A stretch of 64,000 nt of DNA. It comes from Epiperipatus broadwayi (Eukaryota > Onychophora > Udeonychophora > Euonychophora > Peripatidae). The stretch is from positions 1,305,336-1,369,335 of the forward strand of contig JAQFVV010000014.1 in the NCBI GenBank assembly GCA_028023455.1, written 5' to 3'. Made by a program: the position numbers and the translations under genes. The first letter of the stretch is position 1. Every line of letters starts with the position of its first letter. Below the pieces are notes generated by a model. That model had not been told where the DNA came from. It ran no database searches and was given only the letters and a program-made list of their open reading frames with translations. Below, in pieces: positions 22,185 through 35,989 of this stretch.

Positions 22185-25100
22185 TTAACCCGTGCAAATC
22201 TTCGTTTTAACATATATATATATATATATTGTGCCCTTATCTATAGGTCATAATAAGGTAGAATGGTCAATTGCTAAAAAAATTTTAAATTTTAAGATAT
22301 GTTTGTATGATATATGAATAATAGTAGGATAATTAGATTTTATAGTACAATTTAAGGCTGAATTGAATACCTGGTATATAAAAGTGTAATGAATTATTTA
22401 AAAAAACAATTAAATAAAGCTTAATTATATTCTTGCTTATGGTTGTAAAAGCTGGCCATATAAAATAACACAGCTATAAATAGTTAAAAATATATTAATA
22501 ATTCGAGTATGATATTTTAAAACTAATAAATTAAATAAATGCTATATGTAGTGTTATAATTATATTTAATAGTCAAAATTAATAGAGTATATTTTGAGAT
22601 AAACTTTATGATGGTGAGAATTATATTTAGTTCTACATTTTTAAATTATTTTCCAAATTTTTATAAAATATATCAGTTTTGGTAATTTAGACCGAGACGT
22701 AAATTAAAAAATCATCTGATAAAGTTAGTAATCATGTGACTGTATATTATATACCTTCACACACACGCTTGTTAGAATATAATAATAAAGTTTGTGAATT
22801 ATAAAACTAAATATAATTGCTATCTATCGTTAAAGTAAAAGTTGAAATATTAAATGTTATTTTAATAATTGTTTTAAAATTTAAATGATTTTGATAAAAC
22901 TATAATTGAGTTTAAAAATACTATTCTAAGTAATATTTTAAATCATTACGTCATAAATTCTTTATTTTAAAAAAGTCTAGTCTGTTATAAAACTAAAAAA
23001 GTGTAAATTTGTTCGCGCTAAAAAGTAATTAACCAATCAACGGAGGTAATTTAGCAGACGAAATATAAGAATTAGACGGAGCGGGAGAAAGTAATGTGTA
23101 AGTAAAGGAAGGAGTAACATATTTTTTTAGCTGTATAAGATCGTAAGCTAGAAAAGTGATATAATTTTAAAATTTTATATTTATTTTAAAAGTTTTTTTT
23201 TAATATAATATTTTGAACTGCCTTTAAATGGAGGGCTAATTTTAAAAGTTTTCTTACCAGGATATTTTATTCAAGTTTAGCCAAAACCTTGCAGTAAAAA
23301 TGGAAGTACTACAGAAAACAGTATATAGAAGTTATGATAAAGGAAAAATATTTGTAAAGTGCCTTGATACAGCTTTATTTATGCTCAACCAGAAACTTAT
23401 TATTGTAACTCAGAGGAATATAATTTGGACATTATACGGAAAACTTAAAAGAGAAGTTACTTGCCATCAGAAAAATTTATGACGCACAAATTTATAAGGC
23501 TACTCCGAAGTTTTTTTTTTATTCTTCTCTATGGAAAAATTAAGATGCGTATATCATAAAGAAAAAATTATGTAAAAGTTATAATGAAGAAAGAATGTTT
23601 ATCTTTTTAAAGGAAACATTATAAAGTATATAGTACCAGAATTTTAAAAGAAGGAAAAAAGTTACAGAATAATAATATGAAAGAGCTATTGTGTTTTATG
23701 AAAAAGGAACCGAAAAACTTTCTCTAAGAAGAATTAAAAATATTATAAAGTGTTCATTAGAGAAATGCTTAATAAAGATAAAGATTTGGAGAATATAAAT
23801 CTAATTTACTTAATGAAATGGATCCATGGAAACAGAAAAGTTTTATTGAATATTTAAATCAAAGTACTGAGAAGATGCATCGTAAAAGTCGCGCGGGGGA
23901 AAATATTAGCAGAAAATATTAGAAGAGAATATGTAGACGTTTTCTTTACGGGATTAATTGATATCATAATTAATAATTGTATTAAATATTATAAAAAAAC
24001 CAAGGATTGTCATCTATGAATATTTATTAAACAGAGCAATAATTGTTTTGCCTTAAAATTGAACAAGCAGGGAGAAGAACATTAAGTGACTGAAGAAGAA
24101 ATAATAAACATTTTTTTTTTAGCTTTAGTATGAACGGTTTTCAAGGAAATTTGATGAAGAAGTACAGTAAATATAGTTTGGAATATTTTTTACTAATTTA
24201 TTTTAAAATATAAAATGTTATGTGAGATTAGGGAAAACATATAAACATAAATTTAGTAATATTAAAATTTAAATATAATAGCTTGATAAAATTATAGAAA
24301 TATTGTTTAAAAATAAAGTGTATGGATGTGAATCTTATATCTACAAGGATCAAATGGATGGTGAAGCCTACGGAACGCGATCGAGGAGATAAAGGTCGTT
24401 TTGGTAATTTTAATAGTTATTTATAATGCATAATGTATTTTTTTTAGATCATCTATTGACCTAAGAATGAAGTGTGAAAGTTTAAATTATATGTACACAT
24501 TTTATACAACATTTTTAACATATAATGAGATAGGAGTAATTCGGAATATGCATGCAATAATTTATTTAAAGTATATTAATAATATAATTTAACAGAACAA
24601 TTGTGTGATTCTTTTGAACTTTCATGTGATAAAGTATTCAGATATTTAAATAGTTTGTATATGATTAAATATACGGAGGAAAGTAGTAAAAAGATTTTCT
24701 TATAGAACAGTGGAATAGTTTTAAAATAAATGAATTTTATTATTGTTAGTAATGCAGATATGTATTTGTCGATGTACAGTATAGAAAAAATCTTGAGAAA
24801 TAAGATCGGATAGTGACTTGGAAGTACTAGTGGAGAGGAAACCAAGATGATGTTTTTTTTTAAGAAATAGGAAAAATAAAGGATTTGGATCATATTTAGT
24901 TTTGTGTGATTTCAGTATAGTTAACTAGGCCCTATAACTGAACACATATAGTTTGGACAGTGTTTTTGCATATCTTTAAACTTTTTGATGTTATAATAAA
25001 GCTGAAGAAATAGCTTTAGCATCGCTCCTATAATAGAGGTTGGTAGACAGGTAAAGGTCACTCCTCTATAGTGTCTTTTAATTCACTGTGCCATGATTGT

Positions 25101-26045
25101 CAAGGTATATGACGAGTAATATTCTAGTTGTATTTTGATCCTATGCATCTATCTTCGCTATCCTTATTTCGTGAATCTGCATCGGTCAGAAAGATATTTT
25201 CAAAGAAATAATGAATAAAATAGAACTGAAGATATGTTATCGTTTATGTAAGAATAGTTTATTTGCTTGAATGTATAGAATTGTGTAACTTTAAAATTGA
25301 AAGTCCAAAATATCATAAAGAGAGAAAGAATCATATAATACATTGTAAAATTAATTCAGAAATGAATATAAGATTTTGAAAAGAAATCTAAACCAAGTAT
25401 TTTAAAAGTGATAATAAAATTTGAATGAATTTTTTTTTAATAATATTTAGAAAATAAGTATTGCATATTTATTAAGAAAATAGTTCAATAAGGTATAATA
25501 AACATATACTTGTGCATGGTATATTAATAGTTGTAATTATATCATCCGAAGTAAGGCTTGAATGAGAATATTAGGATTAATAAACATCGGATAATGAACA
25601 ATAAAAACCTAATACCGAATGTAGAACAATGTTTTGACTTTGTAAGATTCCATACAACCAATATAAAACTAAAATTTGTTATTTTGTAGAATTTTACTAC
25701 GAATGTAAATTTTGTAAAAAATATAATTTTAATAATATTAGGGATGCAAAGTGTTTGTGATAATCATATAAGAAATGCATTTTGTAATAAGCTAACCATA
25801 ATAATAAATCAAGTAATAATACTGTATTTTCTTAAGTGTTAAAAAAAAAAAAAGATTTAACTAGGAAAAGTAAATAATATTTTGATTTCATTTTATAAAC
25901 TAATAAACTAAGTTGAGATATGAGAGTAAGGGATATCCAATGTATATAGTGTAAAAATATTGTTAATTTATTTATGTTGTTAATAAACTTTGTTTTAAAT
26001 TTGTTTTAAAGTTTTGTGTCCGAGTTGTTATTTCTCCACATGGAT
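22185..26045. other. AT-rich stretch, no recognisable gene; possible LTR-like end
   Basis: About 3.9 kb. It has local less-AT-rich pockets: 22990-23110, with an ACCAATCA box and a GTAAGT splice-donor-like site, and about 24360-24410. Small frames at 23300-23482 and 24576-24893 have no motif I recognise. At 25980-26045 an AATAAA is followed by GTGTCCGAGTTGTTATTTC and then CACA|TGG, which resembles the end of an LTR followed by a primer-binding site. No second copy was found in the window. Confidence 0.35.
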
Positions 26046-27261
26046 GCATGAAATCACGATACATTTATAATTGAAACAGACATATAAATTTTGCACAAAA
26101 GGTAAACATAAAAGTGTTATAAGAATTTTGAGAATTTATTGGTATGTTAAAATTAAAAGATCATAATTTTATATTATTTATTGGTCATAAGTCGGTTGCC
26201 ACAATATTACATTAAATTATATGCTAATGTTGCCACACGTATTCTGTTGTCAGATTATTAAAATACTACCACGTACGTATTTATTTATTTCATTTTAGGA
26301 AGAAATAAGATTATATTATATTATTATTGTTATTATTATTTTTATTATTGTTAGTTGCTGTGTAGTAGATTATGACATAAAATTCCCTTTTCATATTTTA
26401 CTACCGTAATTTTAAATCAGTTAGAATACAATTTATGAACCTGAGATTTTATTTTATTTTACTTCATTTTATTTAATTGAGCTAGATTCTTGTTATAAAG
26501 AAGATTAAGATATGATTATTATTTTAATCGTAGTGAATAGAGCTCAGAAAGTCGTAAGAATACTATGAGTTAGTTATTTGGTATAGTAAAAAGGGGGAAT
26601 AGTGTTCTTATGCCATTGAGGTAGTATCGTGTGGATAATGGCTCAATGTAGTCTATCTCGTTCCCTGTATTGTCACTCCATGTCTCATGAAAATAGTAAA
26701 TATTTGTTTAATTCATTTTAAAATTGAACCGTATTTGTATTTTAAAATTAGAGCTAGTAATCATTTTAATTAATGCTGAATATTTCATTTATTTATTTGT
26801 TAACTGAGCTAGAACCCGTAATATTCGTAATAAACAATAATTTTGGGGTGAGAATGCGCGGGGGGAGGTTACAATATATATATATGACTATAGATATAAA
26901 ATAAGGGTATTGTTTTTGTTTTGTTTTTTGTTAAATAAAGTGTATACATTTCCAAATAAATGCTGTTTATTATAGAATTAGATTGAAGTTAGGACTTCTT
27001 CATTGCATCAGAATTGCTTATGTTTATGACAGTGTTTGTGGATGAATACATTTAACTTATATTTTAAGTAATTAAATACAATTGAAATTAAAATAGTGGG
27101 TAAGCAGACATGATGTCTGGAAGTTGTTTAACTGGTGATGTAGGAAATACTAAACAAATACAAATAAGAATTGCATGGTCTGTGCAGACAGTTTATAAGA
27201 ATAAAAAATTCTCTGATCAGTTATAGTTGGATCTATGAATATCACCCATTAATTGTTTTGG
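26046..27261. other. AT-rich non-coding stretch
   Basis: Contains a short ATT microsatellite at about 26311-26355. No gene or other structure recognised. Confidence 0.5.
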
Positions 27262-27968
27262 TGCGAATTCAGTTTCTGTACTTGTGAGTTTTCAAGTAAA
27301 CTGAGATGGCAGTCCATATTTTTGATGAATGTACAGTTTCGAGGGCCTATAATTTACCCAAGATATGTTAATGGTTAAATTAAAACAAAATTAATAAATT
27401 GATTGTTAAAATAAAAAAAAATGAATAAATTCTGGTAAATTTCAGTAGAAAGTTTTATTTTATTTTTTTTTACTTATTATATGGAAAGTGATAAAACACT
27501 TTTAACATTCCCATCTTGGTTCAATTCACCTTGTTTCTTTTTTCAACAATTTTCTTTTGGTAAATTTCATAATGATAAAAATTTGGGACTTTCTTGACAC
27601 AGAATGTGATGCAATAGACTATTTCCACAGGTATAGGATCATGTCCCTAAAGTGTGTGTTAATGGCCATGATATGGTTGCATGCCACTGACATGAATAAA
27701 GTCTAAATATTGTGTGTGTGTATATATATATCATTTTCTGTTAATAAGTTAATAAAAAAAAAGAAAACAAACTGTAAATATTGTAATTAATTTTTCCACA
27801 ATGATTTCGTTTTTTAAAATAAGTCATAATAAAATAAAATGTAAATATTAAATACATTTTTTAGCAGGCTTTTTTTTTTGTTAACATTTTTGGTGTGCCA
27901 AAACTAGATTTATCAAAACTACAGGCTGCCATCTTTTTTTTTTACTGGAAAACTCACAGGTACTGAAT
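27262..27968. repeat. Inverted-repeat-bounded segment (about 700 bp)
   Basis: The left end (about 27265-27340: AATTCAGTTTCTGTAC, GTGAGTTTTC, GATGGCAG) and the right end read on the other strand (about 27895-27968: AATTCAGTACCTGTGAG, GATGGCAG) are about 75-bp imperfect inverted repeats. The inside is AT-rich and non-coding. It may be a small non-autonomous DNA transposon. A target duplication is not clear. Confidence 0.45.
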
Positions 27969-29347
27969 TTTATAAATAAGATATTCAAAGGAGAGAGTAC
28001 AAAAAGGTGAAATTAAAAAAAAAAAAAATGTAAAATAATAAATTGGAAATGGAAATCTACTATAAAGTCATATATTTAAAAATGATTTATTGACCAAAGA
28101 AAGACATAGAAGAGGTGGTATATTGTTTGGAGGTAATGAAGTTTCAGGCAAATGTAGAATAAAAAAGAAGATAGTCTGATAAACGATATTGAAGTTGGAT
28201 TTAATATGATGATTTTTAAGCAAAAAACAATGAAAATATGAGTAAGAATTAGTTGTAACAATGTGATCTGGATTAAAGAGTGTTGTTTTAATTTATTGTG
28301 GATTATTTATGATGATGACAAATTATATGATATTTGCAAAGTGTAAATAATTTTCATTCAAATAACTAATGTTTCATTCTAATAACTAATGTTTGTAATA
28401 TGGGCGTTGAATGTATTTTTAAATATTTTTATGTTTAGTAGTTAGAAGGTGAAAATAAGAAAAAAAACTATTTGCATAGCTTTGTACAATTACTCATATG
28501 ACCAAAGCTTTTATATATTCAAGGAAGTGATGCATTTCATATCACAAGAGCATTTTATAATGGGAAAATGTGGGGAAAATGTGTGAATTTAAAATACAAT
28601 AGCCACTTTAGTTTTATCTTATATTTTTATACTTTTGGTATATCATGTACGCTTTCTAAATGTAAAGAAAATGTTTTTTTTAATATATATATATTAAATT
28701 TGAATTTAAAATTGTTGTTATATGCTATATTTAAAAATATAAGGAATAAAAAAAGTAGTAGGAATAAAAATTTATCTTAATTAAATTAATCTCCAAAATA
28801 AATTTTCTATTATTATTCTGCCTTTTTTTTTTTTAATTTAATGAAAGCAACATATCATTGAATTGTTTATAATATTTTTAATATTTTATTTTGTAAAGGA
28901 AGGCAGGGTTTTATATATATATATAAGATTAGCATATTGGCAGAATGAATTTTCAGGGAGAATGACTTATTGAGGCCAGATATAACATTGAGGGAAAAAA
29001 GCTAACAGCAATGTTTAAGGTATTATTAATCACAAATATCAGTTGGGGAAAAGAAAAGCCATATACTTTATTTATTTTGTTGTGCATATTATGAAAAAAA
29101 ATTACCTTCAAAAATGCAATTTGTAAACATAAATTCAACTTTGAATATAAAATTGCTGCCAATATGTTGTAATTTTTAGACTTCATAGTAGCTATATTGG
29201 ATTTTTGGAAAGCTTAGTTTAATATATAATTTTTATAATAACTTTAAATTACATTATGCAAAAATCAATTATTGCATGTTATCAGAGAAATAATATACCA
29301 AATAATGTAATAAAACTGAAAAAAATATATAATTATTACATGTTCAA

Positions 29348-29348
<1 letters not shown>
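27969..29348. other. AT-rich non-coding stretch
   Basis: Small frames of 60-80 codons (for example 28568-28780 and 28953-29186) consist of residues expected from random AT-rich DNA. Nothing supportable. Confidence 0.5.

Positions 29349-29444
<96 letters not shown>
29349..29444. repeat. (AAT)n microsatellite
   Basis: About 32 uninterrupted ATA/AAT triplets. No LINE end was recognised on either side of this tract. Confidence 0.95.
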
Positions 29445-29446
<2 letters not shown>

Positions 29447-30679
29447 TTAATATTCCAAAAGTTATTATTTTTATGTTTATGTATAAATTCTAAATTTTAA
29501 TAAATTTTAAATTTATATTTTTTTAAGAGGTTTATTGCATTGCACAATTTCTTATATAATATCCAATAAAATAAAATATAACACAACTAAGATAATTAAC
29601 TAGATTAAATCCAAAATATCATTGATATCTTTCATTTTTTGTAGAAACCCCACAACTATTTTTTTTAGATATCTATATATAAGCTTTGAAAAGAAAATTG
29701 AGAAATGATTAAGTTTAAATTAGTGTTGAGACTATAAATAGTTCAAATATAATACAATAAAGTTTTGATTTAGTGATGATGATAATAAAAACTCGTTGAA
29801 AAGAGTTTTGGATTTGATAAACTTGGTAATTTGTTTAATTTTATTTTATTTGATTATTATGTTTAAAATGAGTTATTTTTCCCAGGAATGCATGTGTGTA
29901 TATGATGTTTAAATGCACATGTAAAGAAGAATAGACTTTTAAGAGATATTTATAAAAAAAAAATTGTTCATTTTAAAGGCTAGTATTTTACGAAAAGTGT
30001 TAACCTTTTTTCCAGACCCTATGACTGTTGTCATAATTAGCTTTAACTTGCTCTCAAACAGCTAATTTGTACATTATCACAGCAAATTTACAATCATTTT
30101 AGTGACCAAAACATACCATATAATGCTGCCATCTCTAGAATTATTTTACAAATAAAAAGTCAATGAACAGTGAAAGAAGGTGAGCTTTCTAATGTGATGA
30201 TTGTTTGTTTCTCATTTTCATCAAAAGGGAGTTCTTGTCTACAATTTTGACAGTTCTAAGTTCTTTGTTTTGATTTTCAAAACGAAAATGTGTATTTTAC
30301 CATTTTTTTTTTACATATTTATAGTTTTCATAAAATGTGTGAAAATATCATTATGTTAGAAGAATAATTCAAATTTTAATAAAAATTATTTACTTTTACA
30401 GGAAAGTAAATTGAAAAAGAAGTCAATTATGTAGGTTTCATTTTGTAGTAGGTTACAAAACATTAATTTTGTTTTCCACTATAGATGATTTTTAACTTTT
30501 ATAAATAGAAATTAATTTTTGAAAAAAACTTTTGTTTACTTTAATAATCTCACAATTTATTAGATTGCTTTTTAGAAAGTAAACTAAAACAAATATAGTA
30601 ATAAAAGACAACTATATTTTTACTGTTTATTTTGTAATTGACCAATCAAAAGTTTAGAACTTTAATTCACTCAGACAAT
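29445..30679. other. AT-rich non-coding stretch
   Basis: Nothing recognisable beyond homopolymer runs. Confidence 0.5.
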
Positions 30680-30870
30680 AGAGATTTATAACTTGCTCTC
30701 AGATCCAAGGCTCCTCACTGACAAAGGCAACAAGCCAGAAACTAGTATGGGGATATTGGATGAGTAGGCACTAGATAGGAATTTTATGCACAAGCCTTCT
30801 GGCATCCATTGATTCCTCTGGTTGGCACACAGTGGCATTACTGTATGGAGAATTTTGCCTTGCTTAAACT
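30680..30870 (-). repeat. Interspersed repeat family Y, copy 1 (reverse)
   Basis: Contains TCTCAGATCCAAGG, GCCAGAAACTAGT and CATCCATTGATTCCTCTGG. The reverse complement of this arrangement is found at 34190-34480 and 34640-34930, and a same-strand copy at 35160-35430. Non-coding short interspersed repeat; class not determined. Confidence 0.7.
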
Positions 30871-31989
30871 ATTGAATAATTGTAATAATATTAAGAAGGA
30901 ATTCTTAAATAAAATAAAGTTAGTGAGTGTTTTAAATAAAGGGTATTTTAAATTAAAATATATTTTAAGATAAAATATTTTATTAAGCTAAATAGTTTTT
31001 CTTAAAGATTACTCAACTGTCTAGACAAACATGTGTTTATGCAGTATCCTTAATTAGAAAAGTCAAATTGTAATTAATTAAAAAGTCAAAATAATACTAG
31101 TATTAAAAAGGTTCTGCCTCCAATACTTCAAATTTGACTGGATAATAACATGTCATGTAATAAAGGATGCAATAAACCTCACATGCACAAGTATATAAAA
31201 AGGAGAATTTTAAAAAATGAAAAGGAGAGGTGTGTTAAAGTTATTGAAAGTATGGAGGGAAAAAAGAATGAAATAGTTTTAACAACAAAGTTAATTAGTT
31301 TTCAGTTTTATTTTTCATCTTTATTATTTTATAAGTTAAGGTAATCTAAATGACAGGGTATAAAGCTTGAGTAATCCTTGTACTATTCGTATCCTACATT
31401 GCATGTCCAGCTAAGCATGGAATAATAATTGCTAAAGAAAATACTGAATTTGTGTTATCTTTATAGAATGCAAACTTTATAGTGGTTCATAATAAATTAG
31501 AAAGTGTGGATGAAAAGCTACCAGAAACTATTAAATGTTTGATATATGAGTATTCCTTTTTACCTTATCATAAACATTGTCAGTTAATTTCAATTTTTTG
31601 GTGATTACTCATTAATTCTAAAATTTACCATATATTTTTAAACTTTGGAATTGATATTAATTCTAACAAGAAATTAATTAATTTATTATGGCTTCATCAA
31701 TTTTAACTTTAAAACAAATATTTTATAGAATAGCATTAGTAAAAGTCTACCACATTTTTTTTTTCTTGTTATGAATAAAATTTAAAGCTGTATATTTTTT
31801 TTATTTTAAGCAGATAAAAAATAATTGATTAATTATTTTTAAGTTTCAACCACCTTTAAAAATGAGATGAGACAAAATATGATACCTTCAAAATACTTTT
31901 TTTATAAATTTAATGGAGGAAAAAAATATAAAATTTTTTTTTTTTAAATTTTGAAAAAGACTTTAACAATTTTTTATTTTTCTAGTGAT
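30871..31989. other. AT-rich non-coding stretch
   Basis: A 64-codon frame at 31150-31344 (MSCNKGCNKPHMHKYIKRR) has no family I recognise and no supporting context. Otherwise nothing seen. Confidence 0.45.
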
Positions 31990-32067
31990 GTCAGTAAAAT
32001 GTTATAATTATTATTATTATTTTTATTATTATTATTGTTGTTGTTGTTGCTGCTGCTGTTGCTGCTC

Positions 32068-32159
<92 letters not shown>

Positions 32160-32173
32160 GATGATGATGATTA
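31990..32173. repeat. Compound ATT/TTG/CTG/GAT microsatellite
   Basis: ATT triplets interrupted by TTG and CTG runs (about 32036-32070), then a long pure ATT run (about 32071-32159) ending in GATGATGATGAT. The GAT end resembles the triplet block at the 3' end of LINEs A and C, but no LINE body follows. Confidence 0.95.
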
Positions 32174-34185
32174 AGGATTCATAATTAGTCTACTCATAGA
32201 TTGCTAGTTTATATTGCCTTCAACTAAAGACAAAGTAGTTCAAATTCATTTTATGCTTAAAATTAATTGAATAATGTGCAAACTTATGATGGAACTGGTT
32301 TTCTATTCAGTAATTATTAAATCTGCTCCTGGTTTCACCAAGACATACTTTATTAATTTCATGACACTAAATATTTTAATAATGTTTTATGTGTATATTT
32401 TCTTTCAATCCCTTTAATGAAAGTATTGAATAATATCTTTCAGCTGAGATGAAAGCACAAGTGACTCTTTGCTAAATGTATTACTTATAAATGGGAAGAA
32501 CACTTATCTTTTTAGTTGATGGATAAAATGATTGTAGCATATGTAAATGTGTTTCATATATTTAAAATTTATTGTAATCTTATATTTTATGCCTAAGTTA
32601 TTAATATACTTTACATAGTATTATGAAAGTATGTATAATAGTCTTTGCTGCTCAAGGATTTGATAAGAAACAAAAATAGGTAAAAATAAATATTTAATGA
32701 TATACATCTAGTTAAATATTTCATTTTGATATTTGAATTAATGTTTGAAATATTATGATGAATTAATGTACTGAGGTAAAACAGCCTTTATATTTGATAT
32801 GTGTGAACATTTAGAGTATTGAGTGTTGGTGCAGAAAATTTTAGATAGCATATAAATTTATAAAAGTATTAAAGTGTAATTTTATTATACCATCATGAAT
32901 TCACATACATTCACAAATGGGATAAATGACTTATTGTGTATATGAAAGGGTGTGTGAGGGATTATTTATGTTTTATTATTCTTATTGTAATACTTAGGCC
33001 TTGCTTATTTAGTTATTGACAGATTGTTTGAAACTCACTATTAATTTGGCAATTGGTGTTAATATGTTTTTCTCCTGCTGTTGCATATGTTTAGCCTCTC
33101 CATGAGAGAGGATTGTGATTTATTAATCTTTTGGCACTGCCTGTATACAGACAGATACTGGGTACCTGTCTGATTATTGTTTAATATTTATCTTGTCTAT
33201 ATTATCATATTTAAATGTGTTATTGAGTATTTAAGGACATTTTCAAGACATATTTATTTTAAGGTCATTCATTAGCTACTATAATTTAATATTAAAGCAA
33301 TTCTTTAATCATAGAATATAGATTATAACTTTTTTTTTTTACCTTTCATCGCTATCAAGAGTATTATAATAGTGTATTTATATTTTGTATAAAGAACTAT
33401 CTTGGTAATGTAAGAACTAATATTTTTACTGAAATTTAACATGTAGTTAATATGTCAGGTAATAATATCATGCTAGTGGCCTAATATAGGCATAAATACT
33501 TGTTGATTTATTTTTAGTATGGAATAGTTGGAACATGTGTTAGATAATGGGATGAAAATTTTATAAATAACACATAAGTTATAATTTTGTAGCAATACTC
33601 AAAGGGGATATTTATTTTAAAATTGTATAAATATTTTATCTTAATTTGTTAAATTAAAATTATTACGTTTTAAATATCTATTATACTAAATTTCAAATAT
33701 TTATTTATATTGTGAATAAATATTTTTGTTATTATTAAAATACATGTCTGTTTTCATTGCCATTACTATTGCATTCAATAACCAGAAAATCTTATAATAA
33801 AATTTTATTATTCAAATTTTATTATTCCTTATTTTAAAAAGAATACATTTCAATGGTCACATATTATTTATTTGATTTACTTATCCATATCACCTGCATT
33901 GTGGCAGTCATATGTCTCATTAATTCCTATTTATCTATATTTTTGTTATATTATGGGTTGCATAAAATGTACTGTTTCTACCTGTGGTATTACTCCATCT
34001 GTATGCAATTATTAAAAATTTATTTATTATAAGATTATAGTCGCAGATATACTTATGTGTTGCATAAATAAAATATTTATAAAGGAAGAAAATTGAAAAT
34101 GCTTTAAAGAATGTTTTGCGTCATAATATTTAGAATTTTAAAATATCTAAATTCTAATATGAACCACTAAACATCATGATTACCA
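32174..34185. other. AT-rich non-coding stretch
   Basis: No gene recognised. A short hairpin, CAGACAG...CTGTCTG, sits near 33150-33173. Confidence 0.5.
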
Positions 34186-34189
34186 TTTT

Positions 34190-34934
34190 TTATGCTTACA
34201 CAAGCTGTTTACACAGAGACATATCTCTTCATACAGGGCACCACTCAGTGCAAGCCAGAGTAATCAATGGATGCAGAAAAGTTTGTGCATAAAATTCCTG
34301 TCTAGTGACCTCTCATCCAATATACCAGACTAGTTTCTAGCTTGTGGCTTTCATCATTTAAAAGCCTTGGATCTGAGATCACTGCACCTAGATCTTAGAA
34401 TCTGATACAATCCTCCAAAAGCACCCTTTATCTTACTAGCTAACTATAAAGCTTTGAGTCCAAAATGAAAACATGGTAATGTTTTCAATTCAAGTTTATT
34501 AGCTTGTATAGTCATATAGATCTGTACTCCGTTCAGCATCCATAATTTATTTTCTTTGGTTTTTTAATAACCATAGTTATCATAATCCTATTATACAAGT
34601 CTTGTATTAATCTACTAAACATTACATGATCAATATTCTTTATGCTCACACAAATTATTTATACAGAGGCAAACCTCCATACAGTGTGCTACTCAATGCA
34701 AGCCAGAATAATCAATGGATTCAGCAAGGTTTGTGCATAAAATCTTTATCTAATGCCTAGTCATCCAGTAACCCCAGACTAGTTTCTAGCTTGTGGCTTT
34801 CATCATTGAGAAGTCTTGGATCTGAGAGCATTGCACCTAGATCTTAGGATCTAATGCAACCCTCCAGCTGACTATAAAGCTTTGAGTCCAAAATGAAAAC
34901 ACAATAATGTCTTCAATTCAAGCTTATTAGCTTG
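34190..34934 (+). repeat. Repeat family Y, copies 2 and 3 in tandem
   Basis: Two same-strand copies (about 34190-34510 and 34640-34934) share CTAGTTTCTAGCTTGTGGCT, TGCACCTAGATCTTAG and GCTTTGAGTCCAAAATGAAA, separated by about 130 bp. Diverged copies of the repeat seen reversed at 30680-30870. Confidence 0.75.
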
Positions 34935-34975
34935 TTTAGTCATATAGATCTGAAACTCAGATCTATATGACTAAA
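34935..34975. repeat. Perfect 19-bp inverted repeat (hairpin)
   Basis: TTTAGTCATATAGATCTGA, a 3-base AAC spacer, then its exact reverse complement. It lies at the end of family Y copy 3, whose own sequence contains the left arm, so it looks like a local inverted duplication. Confidence 0.9.
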
Positions 34976-35079
34976 TCCATACTTTTTACTGTCTTTAGTT
35001 CTTTAATAACCATAGTCACAATAATCCTATTGGACAGAAGTGGTATTAAACCATTAAACATTACATGATTACCATTTTT

Positions 35080-35450
35080 TATACTTATACAAGCTGCTTA
35101 CACAGAAACAAATTTCTCCATAGTGTAAAATTGAAAATATTATTGTGTTTCGGATTTTGAACTCAAAGCTTTATAATAAAGTTATCTGATAAGGTAAAAG
35201 GTGGCTGTTGAAGAGTTGCATTAGAACCTAAGATGCTCTCAGATCCAAGGTTCCTCACTAATGAAATAGATAAGCCAGAAAATAATCTGGGAATATTGGA
35301 TAAGTAGGCATGAGATAGGGATTTTATATATAAACCTCTCTGCATCCATTGATTACTGTGGCGAGCACTGAATGGCATTATTGTATAGAGAGTTTTGTCT
35401 CTGTATAATAAGAACCCTGAGAGAAGTTTCAAACCCATTATTGAAACCAT
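35080..35450. repeat. Repeat family Y, copy 4 with foldback
   Basis: 35085-35130 matches the start of copies 2 and 3 on the plus strand. 35160-35430 matches the same family on the minus strand (TCTCAGATCCAAGG, GCATCCATTGATTA). The two parts meet in the middle, giving a partial palindrome. Confidence 0.65.
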
Positions 35451-35484
35451 ATTGTCATATTTTATTAAGATAATTATTTATATA

Positions 35485-35986
35485 AATAAGCATTTATTTT
35501 TATAGCGTCTGTATATAATTGTAATTACATTCATATCAGCCTTTCAAGCCAATTGTGCAAACGCTTTGCGAGTGTTAAATAATAAATGAATATCCTCTGA
35601 CCAATACAAGATATAGATTTTATGCAGGAATAAAAAGAATCCCTCTTATTCCTACGACTCAAATATTTATATATGAGCAAATCTGAAATACTGGAACAGA
35701 AAGCGTGATGATAGAACGGTCACTTTAAATTACTATATACAATGTCTGAATGAATGATGCCGATGAAATTTTCTAGAATTTACTAAACGTCATTCCAACT
35801 GAAACTTAATCATATATATAAATAAGCATTTATTTTTATAGCGTCTGTATATAATTGTAATTACATTCATATCGGCCTTTCAAGCCAATTGTGCAAACGC
35901 TTTGCGAGTGTTAAATAATAAATGAATACCCTCTAACCAATACAAGATATAGAATTTATGCAGGAATAAAAAGAATCCTTCTTATT
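35485..35986 (+). repeat. 336-bp tandem unit, one full and one partial copy
   Basis: AATAAGCATTTATTTTTATA starts at 35485 and again at 35821. Unit 1 runs about 35485-35820; unit 2 stops at about 35986. The units share GCCTTTCAAGCCAATTG and CAAACGCTTTGCGAGTG. Unit 1 contains GAATGATG (35752-35759), CCGATGA (35760-35766), an AT hairpin and AAACGTCATTC (35785-35795), a hammerhead-like arrangement. It is non-coding. Small tandem units with hammerhead motifs are known as animal retrozymes. The resemblance here is suggestive only. Confidence 0.7.
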
Positions 35987-35989
35987 CCA

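Noticed and set aside
22985-23110. Promoter/first exon with CCAAT box and GTAAGT
   Set aside because: Both motifs are short and expected by chance; no downstream coding exon was recognised.
23300-23482. Small plus-strand frame in the 22-26 kb stretch
   Set aside because: No motif, no neighbours, and sequence composition like the surrounding DNA.
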